This document shows positions 9,601-22,401 of a stretch of DNA of 64,000 nt, piece by piece. The DNA is from Lucinisca nassula. Taxonomy: Eukaryota > Mollusca > Bivalvia > Lucinida > Lucinidae. The first letter of the stretch is position 1; each line of letters starts with the position of its first letter. The translations under genes were made by a program, and so were the position numbers. The notes under the pieces are model-generated. The model was not told the origin of the DNA. It saw nothing but the letters and a program-made list of their open reading frames with translations, and made no database searches. Location: the NCBI GenBank assembly GCA_963580285.1, contig OY757023.1, positions 132,650,027 through 132,714,026 on the forward strand. The letters are read 5' to 3'.

Positions 9601-12600
9601 TTTGTGTATTGCGATTGAGCTGAAATTTTGCATGCTGCTAGTAGACCTCAGTGCCTAGTGGCTTGCAAAATTTCGTGCCGCTACGAAGCGTATCTTGTGA
9701 GTTATAAGCCTTCAAACTTCGAGGAAATTAAAGTTTGTGCCTATTTTGCGGGAATACGAAATAAGATACAGAGGTGCAGTATGTATCCTTCAACAGGCAT
9801 TTATGTGCCCTACCATCGTGCAAAATCCCGGTAACACTGGGGCACGAGAAAGTGCCGAAATAAAGGACTCTTTCTTACATTGAGGGCTATGGGAAAAATG
9901 AAGAAAACGCCGCTACTCAGCCTAGAGGGCGAATACAATAGCAAGCTTTACACCGTTAGTCCGTCCCAATAAAGTACGCCCTCGGGCCAAATTACAGATC
10001 GCTGCGTACAATAGAGGCCAAGAAAATTGACTTAGAAATTTTGGTGGTCGGCGTGTTGTGGGTACGAGAATCTCATTTTGGTCACTTTCACGTAGAAGCA
10101 TGAAAATGGTGCCAAAACGTGCCCATGCGTGTCCAACCAACTCATGAATATTGGAAAATTGTTTCTCTCAAATAGTTTTGGAGATATAAGGGTCCAAAGT
10201 TGAAGGAAATTGACCTTTCAAGGGCCATAACTCGAAACTCAATGAAGGAAGACAACTCCCATTTTACCCCATGGCACTTGGGTTAAGGGCGCATCATTTG
10301 GCACCAATTATAGGCCGATATCATGAAGTCACCTTTGCACCATTTAGGCACTATCATCCTATTGGTGTCCCGCCAAAACTTGAGGCCCTTATAACTCGCT
10401 TTTATGTATTGCGATTGAGCTGAAATTTTGCATGCTGCTAGTAGACCTCAGTGCCTAGTGGCTTGCAAAATTTCGTGCCGCTACGAAGCGTATCTTGTGA
10501 GTTATAAGCCTTCAAACTTCGAGGAAATTAAAGTTTGTGCCTATTTTGCGGGAATACGAAATAAGATACAGAGGTGCAGTATGTATCCTTCAACAGGCAT
10601 TTATGTGCCCTACCATCGTGCAAAATCCCGGTAACACTGGGGCACGAGAAAGTGCCGAAATAAAGGACTCTTTTTTACATTGAGGGCTATGGGAAAAATG
10701 AAGAAAACGCCGCTACTCAGCCTAGAGGGCGAATACAATAGCAAGCTTTACACCGTTAGTCCGTCCCAATAAAGTACGCCCTCGGGCCAAATTACAGATC
10801 GCTGCGTACAATAGAGGCCAAGAAAATTGACTTAGAAATTTTGGTGGTCGGCGTGTTGTGGGTACGAGAATCTCATTTTGGTCACTTTCACGTAGAAGCA
10901 TGAAAATGGTGCCAAAACGTGCCCATGCGTGTCCAACCAACTCATGAATATTGGAAAATTGTTTCTCTCAAATAGTTTTGGAGATATAAGGGTCCAAAGT
11001 TGAAGGAAATTGACCTTTCAAGGGCCATAACTCGAAACTCAATGAAGGAAGACAACTCCCATTTTACCCCATGGCACTTGGGTTAAGGGCGCATCATTTG
11101 GCACCAATTATAGGCCGATATCATGAAGTCACCTTTGCACCATTTAGGCACTATCATCCTATTGGTGTCCCGCCAAAACTTGAGGCCCTTATAACTCGCT
11201 TTTGTGTATTGCGATTGAGCTGAAATTTTGCATGCTGCTAGTAGACCCCAGTGCCTAGTGGCTTGCAAAATTTCGTGCCGCTACGAAGCGTATCTTGTGA
11301 GTTATAAGCCTTCAAACTTCGAGGAAATTAAAGTTTGTGCCTATTTTGCGGGAATACGAAATAAGATACAGAGGTGCAGTATGTATCCTTCAACAGGCAT
11401 TTATGTGCCCTACCATCGTGCAAAATCCCGGTAACACTGGGGCACGAGAAAGTGCCGAAATAAAGGACTCTTTTTTACATTGAGGGCTATGGGAAAAATG
11501 AAGAAAACGCCGCTACTCAGCCTAGAGGGCGAATACAATAGCAAGCTTTACACCGTTAGTCCGTCCCAATAAAGTACGCCCTCGGGCCAAATTACAGATC
11601 GCTGCGTACAATAGAGGCCAAGAAAATTGACTTAGAAATTTTGGTGGTCGGCGTGTTGTGGGTACGAGAATCTCATTTTGGTCACTTTCACGTAGAAGCA
11701 TGAAAATGGTGCCAAAACGTGCCCATGCGTGTCCAACCAACTCATGAATATTGGAAAATTGTTTCTCTCAAATAGTTTTGGAGATATAAGGGTCCAAAGT
11801 TGAAGGAAATTGACCTTTCAAGGGCCATAACTCGAAACTCAATGAAGGAAGACAACTCCCATTTTACCCCATGGCACTTGGGTTAAGGGCGCATCATTTG
11901 GCACCAATTATAGGCCGATATCATGAAGTCACCTTTGCACCATTTAGGCACTATCATCCTATTGGTGTCCCGCCAAAACTTGAGGCCCTTATAACTCGCT
12001 TTTGTGTATTGCGATTGAGCTGAAATTTTGCATGCTGCTAGTAGACCTCAGTGCCTAGTGGCTTGCAAAATTTCGTGCCGCTACGGAGCGTATCTTGTGA
12101 GTTATAAGCCTTCAAACTTCGAGGAAATTAAAGTTTGTGCCTATTTTGCGGGAATACGAAATAAGATACAGAGGTGCAGTATGTATCCTTCAACAGGCAT
12201 TTATGTGCCCTACCATCGTGCAAAATCCCGGTAACACTGGGGCACGAGAAAGTGCCGAAATAAAGGACTCTTTTTTACATTGAGGGCTATGGGAAAAATG
12301 AAGAAAACGCCGCTACTCAGCCTAGAGGGCGAATACAATAGCAAGCTTTACACCGTTAGTCCGTCCCAATAAAGTACGCCCTCGGGCCAAATTACAGATC
12401 GCTGCGTACAATAGAGGCCAAGAAAATTGACTTAGAAATTTTGGTGGTCGGCGTGTTGTGGGTACGAGAATCTCATTTTGGTCACTTTCACGTAGAAGCA
12501 TGAAAATGGTGCCAAAACGTGCCCATGCGTGTCCAACCAACTCATGAATATTGGAAAATTGTTTCTCTCAAATAGTTTTGGAGATATAAGGGTCCAAAGT

Positions 12601-12800
12601 TGAAGGAAATTGACCTTTCAAGGGCCATAACTCGAAACTCAATGAAGGAAGACAACTCCCATTTTACCCCATGGCACTTGGGTTAAGGGCGCATCATTTG
12701 GCACCAATTATAGGCCGATATCATGAAGTCACCTTTGCACCATTTAGGCACTATCATCCTATTGGTGTCCCGCCAAAACTTGAGGCCCTTATAACTCGCT
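9601..12800. repeat. Four-unit duplicated block, copy 2 (units 13-16)
   Basis: Carries T274C (unit 13), G4A (unit 14) and A86G (unit 16) in step with copy 1, plus its own T48C in unit 15. Which copy is the donor cannot be told from the sequence. Confidence 0.75.
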
Positions 12801-15800
12801 TTTGTGTATTGCGATTGAGCTGAAATTTTGCATGCTGCTAGTAGACCTCAGTGCCTAGTGGCTTGCAAAATTTCGTGCCGCTACGAAGCGTATCTTGTGA
12901 GTTATAAGCCTTCAAACTTCGAGGAAATTAAAGTTTGTGCCTATTTTGCGGGAATACGAAATAAGATACAGAGGTGCAGTATGTATCCTTCAACAGGCAT
13001 TTATGTGCCCTACCATCGTGCAAAATCCCGGTAACACTGGGGCACGAGAAAGTGCCGAAATAAAGGACTCTTTTTTACATTGAGGGCTATGGGAAAAATG
13101 AAGAAAACGCCGCTACTCAGCCTAGAGGGCGAATACAATAGCAAGCTTTACACCGTTAGTCCGTCCCAATAAAGTACGCCCTCGGGCCAAATTACAGATC
13201 GCTGCGTACAATAGAGGCCAAGAAAATTGACTTAGAAATTTTGGTGGTCGGCGTGTTGTGGGTACGAGAATCTCATTTTGGTCACTTTCACGTAGAAGCA
13301 TGAAAATGGTGCCAAAACGTGCCCATGCGTGTCCAACCAACTCATGAATATTGGAAAATTGTTTCTCTCAAATAGTTTTGGAGATATAAGGGTCCAAAGT
13401 TGAAGGAAATTGACCTTTCAAGGGCCATAACTCGAAACTCAATGAAGGAAGACAACTCCCATTTTACCCCATGGCACTTGGGTTAAGGGCGCATCATTTG
13501 GCACCAATTATAGGCCGATATCATGAAGTCATCTTTGCACCATTTAGGCACTATCATCCTATTGGTGTCCCACCAAAACTTGAGGCCCTTATAACTCGCT
13601 TTTGTGTATTGCGATTGAGCTGAAATTTTGCATGCTGCTAGTAGACCTCAGTGCCTAGTGGCTTGCAAAATTTCGTGCCGCTACGAAGCGTATCTTGTGA
13701 GTTATAAGCCTTCAAACTTCGAGGAAATTAAAGTTTGTGCCTATTTTGCGGGAATACGAAATAAGATACAGAGGTGCAGTATGTATCCTTCAACAGGCAT
13801 TTATGTGCCCTACCATCGTGCAAAATCCCGGTAACACTGGGGCACGAGAAAGTGCCGAAATAAAGGACTCTTTTTTACATTGAGGGCTATGGGAAAAATG
13901 AAGAAAACGCCGCTACTCAGCCTAGAGGGCGAATACAATAGCAAGCTTTACACCGTTAGTCCGTCCCAATAAAGTACGCCCTCGGGCCAAATTACAGATC
14001 GCTGCGTACAATAGAGGCCAAGAAAAGTGACTTAGAAATTTTGGTGGTCGGCGTGTTGTGGGTACGAGAATCTCATTTTGGTCACTTTCACGTAGAAGCA
14101 TGAAAATGGTGCCAAAACGTGCCCATGCGTGTCCAACCAACTCATGAATATTGGAAAATTGTTTCTCTCAAATAGTTTTGGAGATATAAGGGTCCAAAGT
14201 TGAAGGAAATTGACCTTTCAAGGGCCATAACTCGAAACTCAATGAAGGAAGACAACTCCCATTTTACCCCATGGCACTTGGGTTAAGGGCGCATCATTTG
14301 GCACCAATTATAGGCCGATATCATGAAGTCACCTTTGCACCATTTAGGCACTATCATCCTATTGGTGTCCCGCCAAAACTTGAGGCCCTTATAACTCGCT
14401 TTTGTGTATTGCGATTGAGCTGAAATTTTGCATGCTGCTAGTAGACCTCAGTGCCTAGTGGCTTGCAAAATTTCGTGCCGCTACGAAGCGTATCTTGTGA
14501 GTTATAAGCCTTCAAACTTCGAGGAAATTAAAGTTTGTGCCTATTTTGCGGGAATACGAAATAAGATACAGAGGTGCAGTATGTATCCTTCAACAGGCAT
14601 TTATGTGCCCTACCATCGTGCAAAATCCCGGTAACACTGGGGCACGAGAAAGTGCCGAAATAAAGGACTCTTTTTTACATTGAGGGCTATGGGAAAAATG
14701 AAGAAAACGCCGCTACTCAGCCTAGAGGGCGAATACAATAGCAAGCTTTACACCGTTAGTCCGTCCCAATAAAGTACGCCCTCGGGCCAAATTACAGATC
14801 GCTGCGTACAATAGAGGCCAAGAAAATTGACTTAGAAATTTTGGTGGTCGGCGTGTTGTGGGTACGAGAATCTCATTTTGGTCACTTTCACGTAGAAGCA
14901 TGAAAATGGTGCCAAAACGTGCCCATGCGTGTCCAACCAACTCATGAATATTGGAAAATTGTTTCTCTCAAATAGTTTTGGAGATATAAGGGTCCAAAGT
15001 TGAAGGAAATTGACCTTTCAAGGGCCATAACTCGAAACTCAATGAAGGAAGACAACTCCCATTTTACCCCATGGCACTTGGTTTAAGGGCGCATCATTTG
15101 GCACCAATTATAGGCCGATATCATGAAGTCACCTTTGCACCATTTAGGCACTATCATCCTATTGGTGTCCCGCCAAAACTTTAGGCCCTTATAACTCGCT
15201 TTTGTGTATTGCGATTGAGCTGAAATTTTGCATGCTGCTAGTAGACCTCAGTGCCTAGTGGCTTGCAAAATTTCGTGCCGCTACGAAGCGTATCTTGTGA
15301 GTTATAAGCCTTCAAACTTCGAGGAAATTAAAGTTTGTGCCTATTTTGCGGGAATACGAAATAAGATACAGAGGTGCAGTATGTATCCTTCAACAGGCAT
15401 TTATGTGTCCTACCATCGTGCAAAATCCCGGTAACACTGGGGCACGAGAAAGTGCCGAAATAAAGGACTCTTTTTTACATTGAGGGCTATGGGAAAAATG
15501 AAGAAAACGCCGCTACTCAGCCTAGAGGGCGAATACAATAGCAAGCTTTACACCGTTAGTCCGTCCCAATAAAGTACGCCCTCGGGCCAAATTACAGATC
15601 GCTGCGTACAATAGAGGCCAAGAAAATTGACTTAGAAATTTTGGTGGTCGGCGTGTTGTGGGTACGAGAATCTCATTTTGGTCACTTTCACGTAGAAGCA
15701 TGAAAATGGTGCCAAAACGTGCCCATGCGTGTCCAACCAACTCATGAATATTGGAAAATTGTTTCTCTCAAATAGTTTTGGAGATATAAGGGTCCAAAGT

Positions 15801-18800
15801 TGAAGGAAATTGACCTTTCAAGGGCCATAACTCGAAACTCAATGAAGGAAGACAACTCCCATTTTACCCCATGGCACTTGGGTTAAGGGCGCATCATTTG
15901 GCACCAATTATAGGCCGATATCATGAAGTCACCTTTGCACCATTTAGGCACTATCATCCTATTGGTGTCCCGCCAAAACTTGAGGCCCTTATAACTCGCT
16001 TTTGTGTATTGCGATTGAGCTGAAATTTTGCATGCTGCTAGTAGACCTCAGTGCCTAGTGGCTTGCAAAATTTCGTGCCGCTACGAAGCGTATCTTGTGA
16101 GTTATAAGCCTTCAAACTTCGAGGAAATTAAAGTTTGTGCCTATTTTGCGGGAATACGAAATAAGATACAGAGGTGCAGTATGTATCCTTCAACAGGCAT
16201 TTATGTGCCCTACCATCGTGCAAAATCCCGGTAACACTGGGGCACGAGAAAGTGCCGAAATAAAGGACTCTTTTTTACATTGAGGGCTATGGGAAAAATG
16301 AAGAAAACGCCGCTACTCAGCCTAGAGGGCGAATACAATAGCAAGCTTTACACCGTTAGTCCGTCCAAATAAAGTACGCCCTCGGGCCAAATTACAGATC
16401 GCTGCGTACAATAGAGGCCAAGAAAATTGACTTAGAAATTTTGGTGGTCGGCGTGTTGTGGGTACGAGAATCTCATTTTGGTCACTTTCACGTAGAAGCA
16501 TGAAAATGGTGCCAAAACGTGCCCATGCGTGTCCAACCAACTCATGAATATTGGAAAATTGTTTCTCTCAAATAGTTTTGGAGATATAAGGGTCCAAAGT
16601 TGAAGGAAATTGACCTTTCAAGGGCCATAACTCGAAACTCAATGAAGGAAGACAACTCCCATTTTACCCCATGGCACTTGGGTTAAGGGCGCATCATTTG
16701 GCACCAATTATAGGCCGATATCATGAAGTCACCTTTGCACCATTTAGGCACTATCATCCTATTGGTGTCCCGCCAAAACTTGAGGCCCTTATAACTCGCT
16801 TTTGTGTATTGCGATTGAGCTGAAATTTTGCATGCTGCTAGTAGACCTCAGTGCCTAGTGGCTTGCAAATTTTCGTGCCGCTACGAAGCGTATCTTGTGA
16901 GTTATAAGCCTTCAAACTTCGAGGAAATTAAAGTTTGTGCCTATTTTGCGGGAATACGAAATAAGATACAGAGGTGCAGTATGTATCCTTCAACAGGCAT
17001 TTATGTGCCCTACCATCGTGCAAAATCCCGGTAACACTGGGGCACGAGAAAGTGCCGAAATAAAGGACTCTTTTTTACATTGAGGGCTATGGGAAAAATG
17101 AAGAAAACGCCGCTACTCAGCCTAGAGGGCGAATACAATAGCAAGCTTTACACCGTTAGTCCGTCCCAATAAAGTACGCCCTCGGGCCAAATTACAGATC
17201 GCTGCGTACAATAGAGGCCAAGAAAATTGACTTAGAAATTTTGGTGGTCGGCGTGTTGTGGGTACGAGAATCTCATTTTGGTCACTTTCACGTAGAAGCA
17301 TGAAAATGGTGCCAAAACGTGCCCATGCGTGTCCAACCAACTCATGAATATTGGAAAATTGTTTCTCTCAAATAGTTTTGGAGATATAAGGGTCCAAAGT
17401 TGAAGGAAATTGACCTTTCAAGGGCCATAACTCGAAACTCAATGAAGGAAGACAACTCCCATTTTACCCCATGGCACTTGGGTTAAGGGCGCATCATTTG
17501 GCACCAATTATAGGCCGATATCATGAAGTCACCTTTGCACCATTTAGGCACTATCATCCTATTGGTGTCCCGCCAAAACTTGAGGCCCTTATAACTCGCT
17601 TTTGTGTATTGCGATTGAGCTGAAATTTTGCATGCTGCTAGTAGACCTCAGTGCCTAGTGGCTTGCAAAATTTCGTGCCGCTACGAAGCGTATCTTGTGA
17701 GTTATAAGCCTTCAAACTTCGAGGAAATTAAAGTTTGTGCCTATTTTGCGGGAATACGAAATAAGATACAGAGGTGCAGTATGTATCCTTCAACAGGCAT
17801 TTATGTGCCCTACCATCGTGCAAAATCCCGGTAACACTGGGGCACGAGAAAGTGCCGAAATAAAGGACTCTTTTTTACATTGAGGGCTATGGGAAAAATG
17901 AAGAAAACGCCGCTACTCAGCCTAGAGGGCGAATACAATAGCAAGCTTTACACCGTTAGTCCGTCCCAATAAAGTACGCCCTCGGGCCAAATTACAGATC
18001 GCTGCGTACAATAGAGGCCAAGAAAATTGACTTAGAAATTTTGGTGGTCGACGTGTTGTGGGTACGAGAATCTCATTTTGGTCTCTTTCACGTAGAAGCA
18101 TGAAAATGGTGCCAAAACGTGCCCATGCGTGTCCAACCAACTCATGAATATTGGAAAATTGTTTCTCTCAAATAGTTTTGGAGATATAAGGGTCCAAAGT
18201 TGAAGGAAATTGACCTTTCAAGGGCCATAACTCGAAACTCAATGAAGGAAGACAACTCCCATTTTATCCCATGGCACTTGGGTTAAGGGCGCATCATTTG
18301 GCACCAATTATAGGCCGATATCATGAAGTCACCTTTGCACCATTTAGGCACTATCATCCTATTGGTGTCCCGCCAAAACTTGAGGCCCTTATAACTCGCT
18401 TTTGTGTATTGCGATTGAGCTGAAATTTTGCATGCTGCTAGTAGACCTCAGTGCCTAGTGGCTTGCAAAATTTCGTGCCGCTACGAAGCGCATCTTGTGA
18501 GTTATAAGCCTTCAAACTTCGAGGAAATTAAAGTTTGTGCCTATTTTGCGGGAATACGAAATAAGATACAGAGGTGCAGTATGTATCCTTCAACAGGCAT
18601 TTATGTGCCCTACCATCGTGCAAAATCCCGGTAACACTGGGGCACGAGAAAGTGCCGAAATAAAGGACTCTTTTTTACATTGAGGGCTATGGGAAAAATG
18701 AAGAAAACGCCGCTACTCAGCCTAGAGGGCCATTACAATAGCAAGCTTTACACCGTTAGTCCGTCCCAATAAAGTACGCCCTCGGGCCAAATTACAGATC

Positions 18801-19200
18801 GCTGCGTACAATAGAGGCCAAGAAAATTGACTTAGAAATTTTGGTGGTCGGCGTGTTGTGGGTACGAGAATCTCATTTTGGTCACTTTCACGTAGAAGCA
18901 TGAAAATGGTGCCAAAACGTGCCCATGCGTGTCCAACCAACTCATGAATATTGGAAAATTGTTTCTCTCAAATAGTTTTGGAGATATAAGGGTCCAAAGT
19001 TGAAGGAAATTGACCTTTCAAGGGCCATAACTCGAAACTCAATGAAGGAAGACAACTCCCATTTTACCCCATGGCACTTGGGTTAAGGGCGCATCATTTG
19101 GCACCAATTATAGGCCGATATCATGAAGTCACCTTTGCACCATTTAGGCACTATCATCCTATTGGTGTCCCGCCAAAACTTGAGGCCCTTATAACTCGCT

Positions 19201-22200
19201 TTTGTGTAATTGCGATTGAGCTGAAATTTTGCATGCTGCTAGTAGACCTCAGTGCCTAGTGGCTTGCAAACTTTCGTGCCGCTACGAAGCGTATCTTGTG
19301 AGTTATAAGCCTTCAAACTTCGAGGAAATTAAAGTTTGTGCCTATTTTGCGGGAATACGAAATAAGATACAGAGGTGCAGTATGTATCCTTCAACAGGCA
19401 TTTATGTGCCCTACCATCGTGCAAAATCCCGGTAACACTGGGGCACGAGAAAGTGCCGAAATAAAGGACTCTTTTTTACATTGAGGGCTATGGGAAAAAT
19501 GAAGAAAACGCCGCTACTCAGCCTAGAGGGCCATTACAATAGCAAGCTTTACACCGTTAGTCCGTCCCAATAAAGTACGCCCTCGGGCCAAATTACAGAT
19601 CGCTGCGTACAATAGAGGCCAAGAAAATTGACTTAGAAATTTTGGTGGTCGGCGTGTTGTGGGTACGAGAATCTCATTTTGGTCACTTTCACGTAGAAGC
19701 ATGAAAATGGTGCCAAAACGTGCCCATGCGTGTCCAACCAACTCATGAATATTGGAAAATTGTTTCTCTCAAATAGTTTTGGAGATATAAGGGTCCAAAG
19801 TTGAAGGAAATTGACCTTTCAAGGGCCATAACTCGAAACTCAATGAAGGAAGACAACTCCCATTTTACCCCATGGCACTTGGGTTAAGGGCGCATCATTT
19901 GGCACCAATTATAGGCCGATATCATGAAGTCACCTTTGCACCATTTAGGCACTATCATCCTATTGGTGTCCCGCCAAAACTTGAGGCCCTTATAACTCGC
20001 TTTTGTGTATTGCGATTGAGCTGAAATTTTGCATGCTGCTAGTAGACCTCAGTGCCTAGTGGCTTGCAAAATTTCGTGCCGCTACGAAGCGTATCTTGTG
20101 AGTTATAAGCCTTCAAACTTCGAGGAAATTAAAGTTTGTGCCTATTTTGCGGGAATACGAAATAAGATACAGAGGTGCAGTATGTATCCTTCAACAGGCA
20201 TTTATGTGCCCTACCATCGTGCAAAATCCCGGTAACACTGGGGCACGAGAAAGTGCCGAAATAAAGGACTCTTTTTTACATTGAGGGCTATGGGAAAAAT
20301 GAAGAAAACGCCGCTACTCAGCCTAGAGGGCGAATACAATAGCAAGCTTTACACCGTTAGTCCGTCCCAATAAAGTACGCCCTCGGGCCAAATTACAGAT
20401 CGCTGCGTACAATAGAGGCCAAGAAAATTGACTTAGAAATTTTGGTGGTCGGCGTGTTGTGGGTACGAGAATCTCATTTTGGTCACTTTCACGTAGAAGC
20501 ATGAAAATGGTGCCAAAACGTGCCCATGCGTGTCCAACCAACTCATGAATATTGGAAAATTGTTTCTCTCAAATAGTTTTGGATATATAAGGGTCCAAAG
20601 TTGAAGGAAATTGACCTTTCAAGGGCCATAACTCGAAACTCAATGAAGGAAGACAACTCCCATTTTACCCCATGGCACTTGGGTTAAGGGCGCATCATTT
20701 GGCACCAATTATAGGCCGATATCATGAAGTCACCTTTGCACCATTTAGGCACTATCATCCTATTGGTGTCCCGCCAAAACTTGAGGCCCTTATAACTCGC
20801 TTTTGTGTATTGCGATTGAGCTGAAATTTTGCATGCTGCTAGTAGACCTCAGTGCCTAGTGGCTTGCAAACTTTCGTGCCGCTACGAAGCGTATCTTGTG
20901 AGTTATAAGCCTTCAAACTTCGAGGAAATTAAAGTTTGTGCCTATTTTGCGGGAATACGAAATAAGATACAGAGGTGCAGTATGTATCCTTCAACAGGCA
21001 TTTATGTGCCCTACCATCGTGCAAAATCCCGGTAACACTGGGGCACGAGAAAGTGCCGAAATAAAGGACTCTTTTTTACATTGAGGGCTATGGGAAAAAT
21101 GAAGAAAACGCCGCTACTCAGCCTAGAGGGCGAATACAATAGCAAGCTTTACACCGTTAGTCCGTCCCAATAAAGTACGCCCTCGGGCCAAATTACAGAT
21201 CGCTGCGTACAATAGAGGCCAAGAAAATTGACTTAGAAATTTTGGTGGTCGGCGTGTTGCGGGTACGAGAATCTCATTTTGGTCACTTTCACGTAGAAGC
21301 ATGAAAATGGTGCCAAAACGTGCCCATGCGTGTCCAACCAACTCATGAATATTGGAAAATTGTTTCTCTCAAATAGTTTTGGAGATATAAGGGTCCAAAG
21401 TTGAAGGAAATTGACCTTTCAAGGGCCATAACTCGAAACTCAATGAAGGAAGACAACTCCCATTTTACCCCATGGCACTTGGGTTAAGGGCGCATCATTT
21501 GGCACCAATTATAGGCCGATATCATGAAGTCACCTTTGCACCATTTAGGCACTATCATCCTATTGGTGTCCCGCCAAAACTTGAGGCCCTTATAACTCGC
21601 TTTTGTGTATTGCGATTGAGCTGAAATTTTGCATGCTGCTAGTAGACCTCAGTGCCTAGTGGCTTGCAAAATTTCGTGCCGCTACGAAGCGTATCTTGTG
21701 AGTTATAAGCCTTCAAACTTCGAGGAAATTAAAGTTTGTGCCTATTTTGCGGGAATACGAAATAAGATACAGAGGTGCAGTATGTATCCTTCAACAGGCA
21801 TTTATGTGCCCTACCATCGTGCAAAATCCCGGTAACACTGGGGCACGAGAAAGTGCCGAAATAAAGGACTCTTTTTTACATTGAGGGCTATGGGAAAAAT
21901 GAAGAAAACGCCGCTACTCAGCCTAGAGGGCGAATACAATAGCAAGCTTTACACCGTTAGTCCGTCCCAATAAAGTACGCCCTCGGGCCAAATTACAGAT
22001 CTCTGCGTACAATAGAGGCCAAGAAAATTGACTTAGAAATTTTGGTGGTCGGCGTGTTGTGGGTACGAGAATCTCATTTTGGTCACTTTCACGTAGAAGC
22101 ATGAAAATGGTGCCAAAACGTGCGCATGCGTGTCCAACCAACTCATGAATATTGGAAAATTGTTTCTCTCAAATAGTTTTGGAGATATAAGGGTCCAAAG

Positions 22201-22401
22201 TTGAAGGAAATTGACCTTTCAAGGGCCATAACTCGAAACTCAATGAAGGAAGACAACTCCCATTTTACCCCATGGCACTTGGGTTAAGGGCGCATCATTT
22301 GGCACCAATTATAGGCCGATATCATGAAGTCACCTTTGCACCATTTAGGCACTATCATCCGATTGGTGTCCCGCCAAAACTTTAGGCCCTTATAACTCGC
22401 T
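19201..22401. repeat. Units 25-28, with the only single-base insertion of the window
   Basis: Unit 25 has an extra A after unit position 8 (19208-19209), plus A70C and the G331C/A333T pair shared with unit 24. Unit 26 has G583T. Unit 27 has A70C (shared with 25, two units away) and T459C. Unit 28 has G401T, which creates an AGATCT site, C523G, T760G and G782T, the last shared only with unit 19. These unlinked shared changes suggest several small exchanges rather than one clean block duplication. Confidence 0.8.

Larger units (their letters stand above)
1..19200. repeat. Units 1-24, near-consensus segment
   Basis: Changes from consensus by unit: 2 G4A; 3 T48A, C383G; 4 G183A, T274G; 7 G4A; 8 A358G; 9 T261G, T274C; 10 G4A, G90A; 12 A86G; 13 T274C; 14 G4A; 15 T48C; 16 A86G; 17 C732T, G772A; 18 T427G; 19 G682T, G782T; 20 C208T; 21 C367A; 22 A70T; 23 G451A, A484T, C667T; 24 T91C, G331C, A333T. 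Units 1, 5, 6 and 11 show none. Most changes are private. The exceptions are G4A (units 2, 7, 10, 14) and the pairs described in the 4-unit duplication. Confidence 0.85.
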
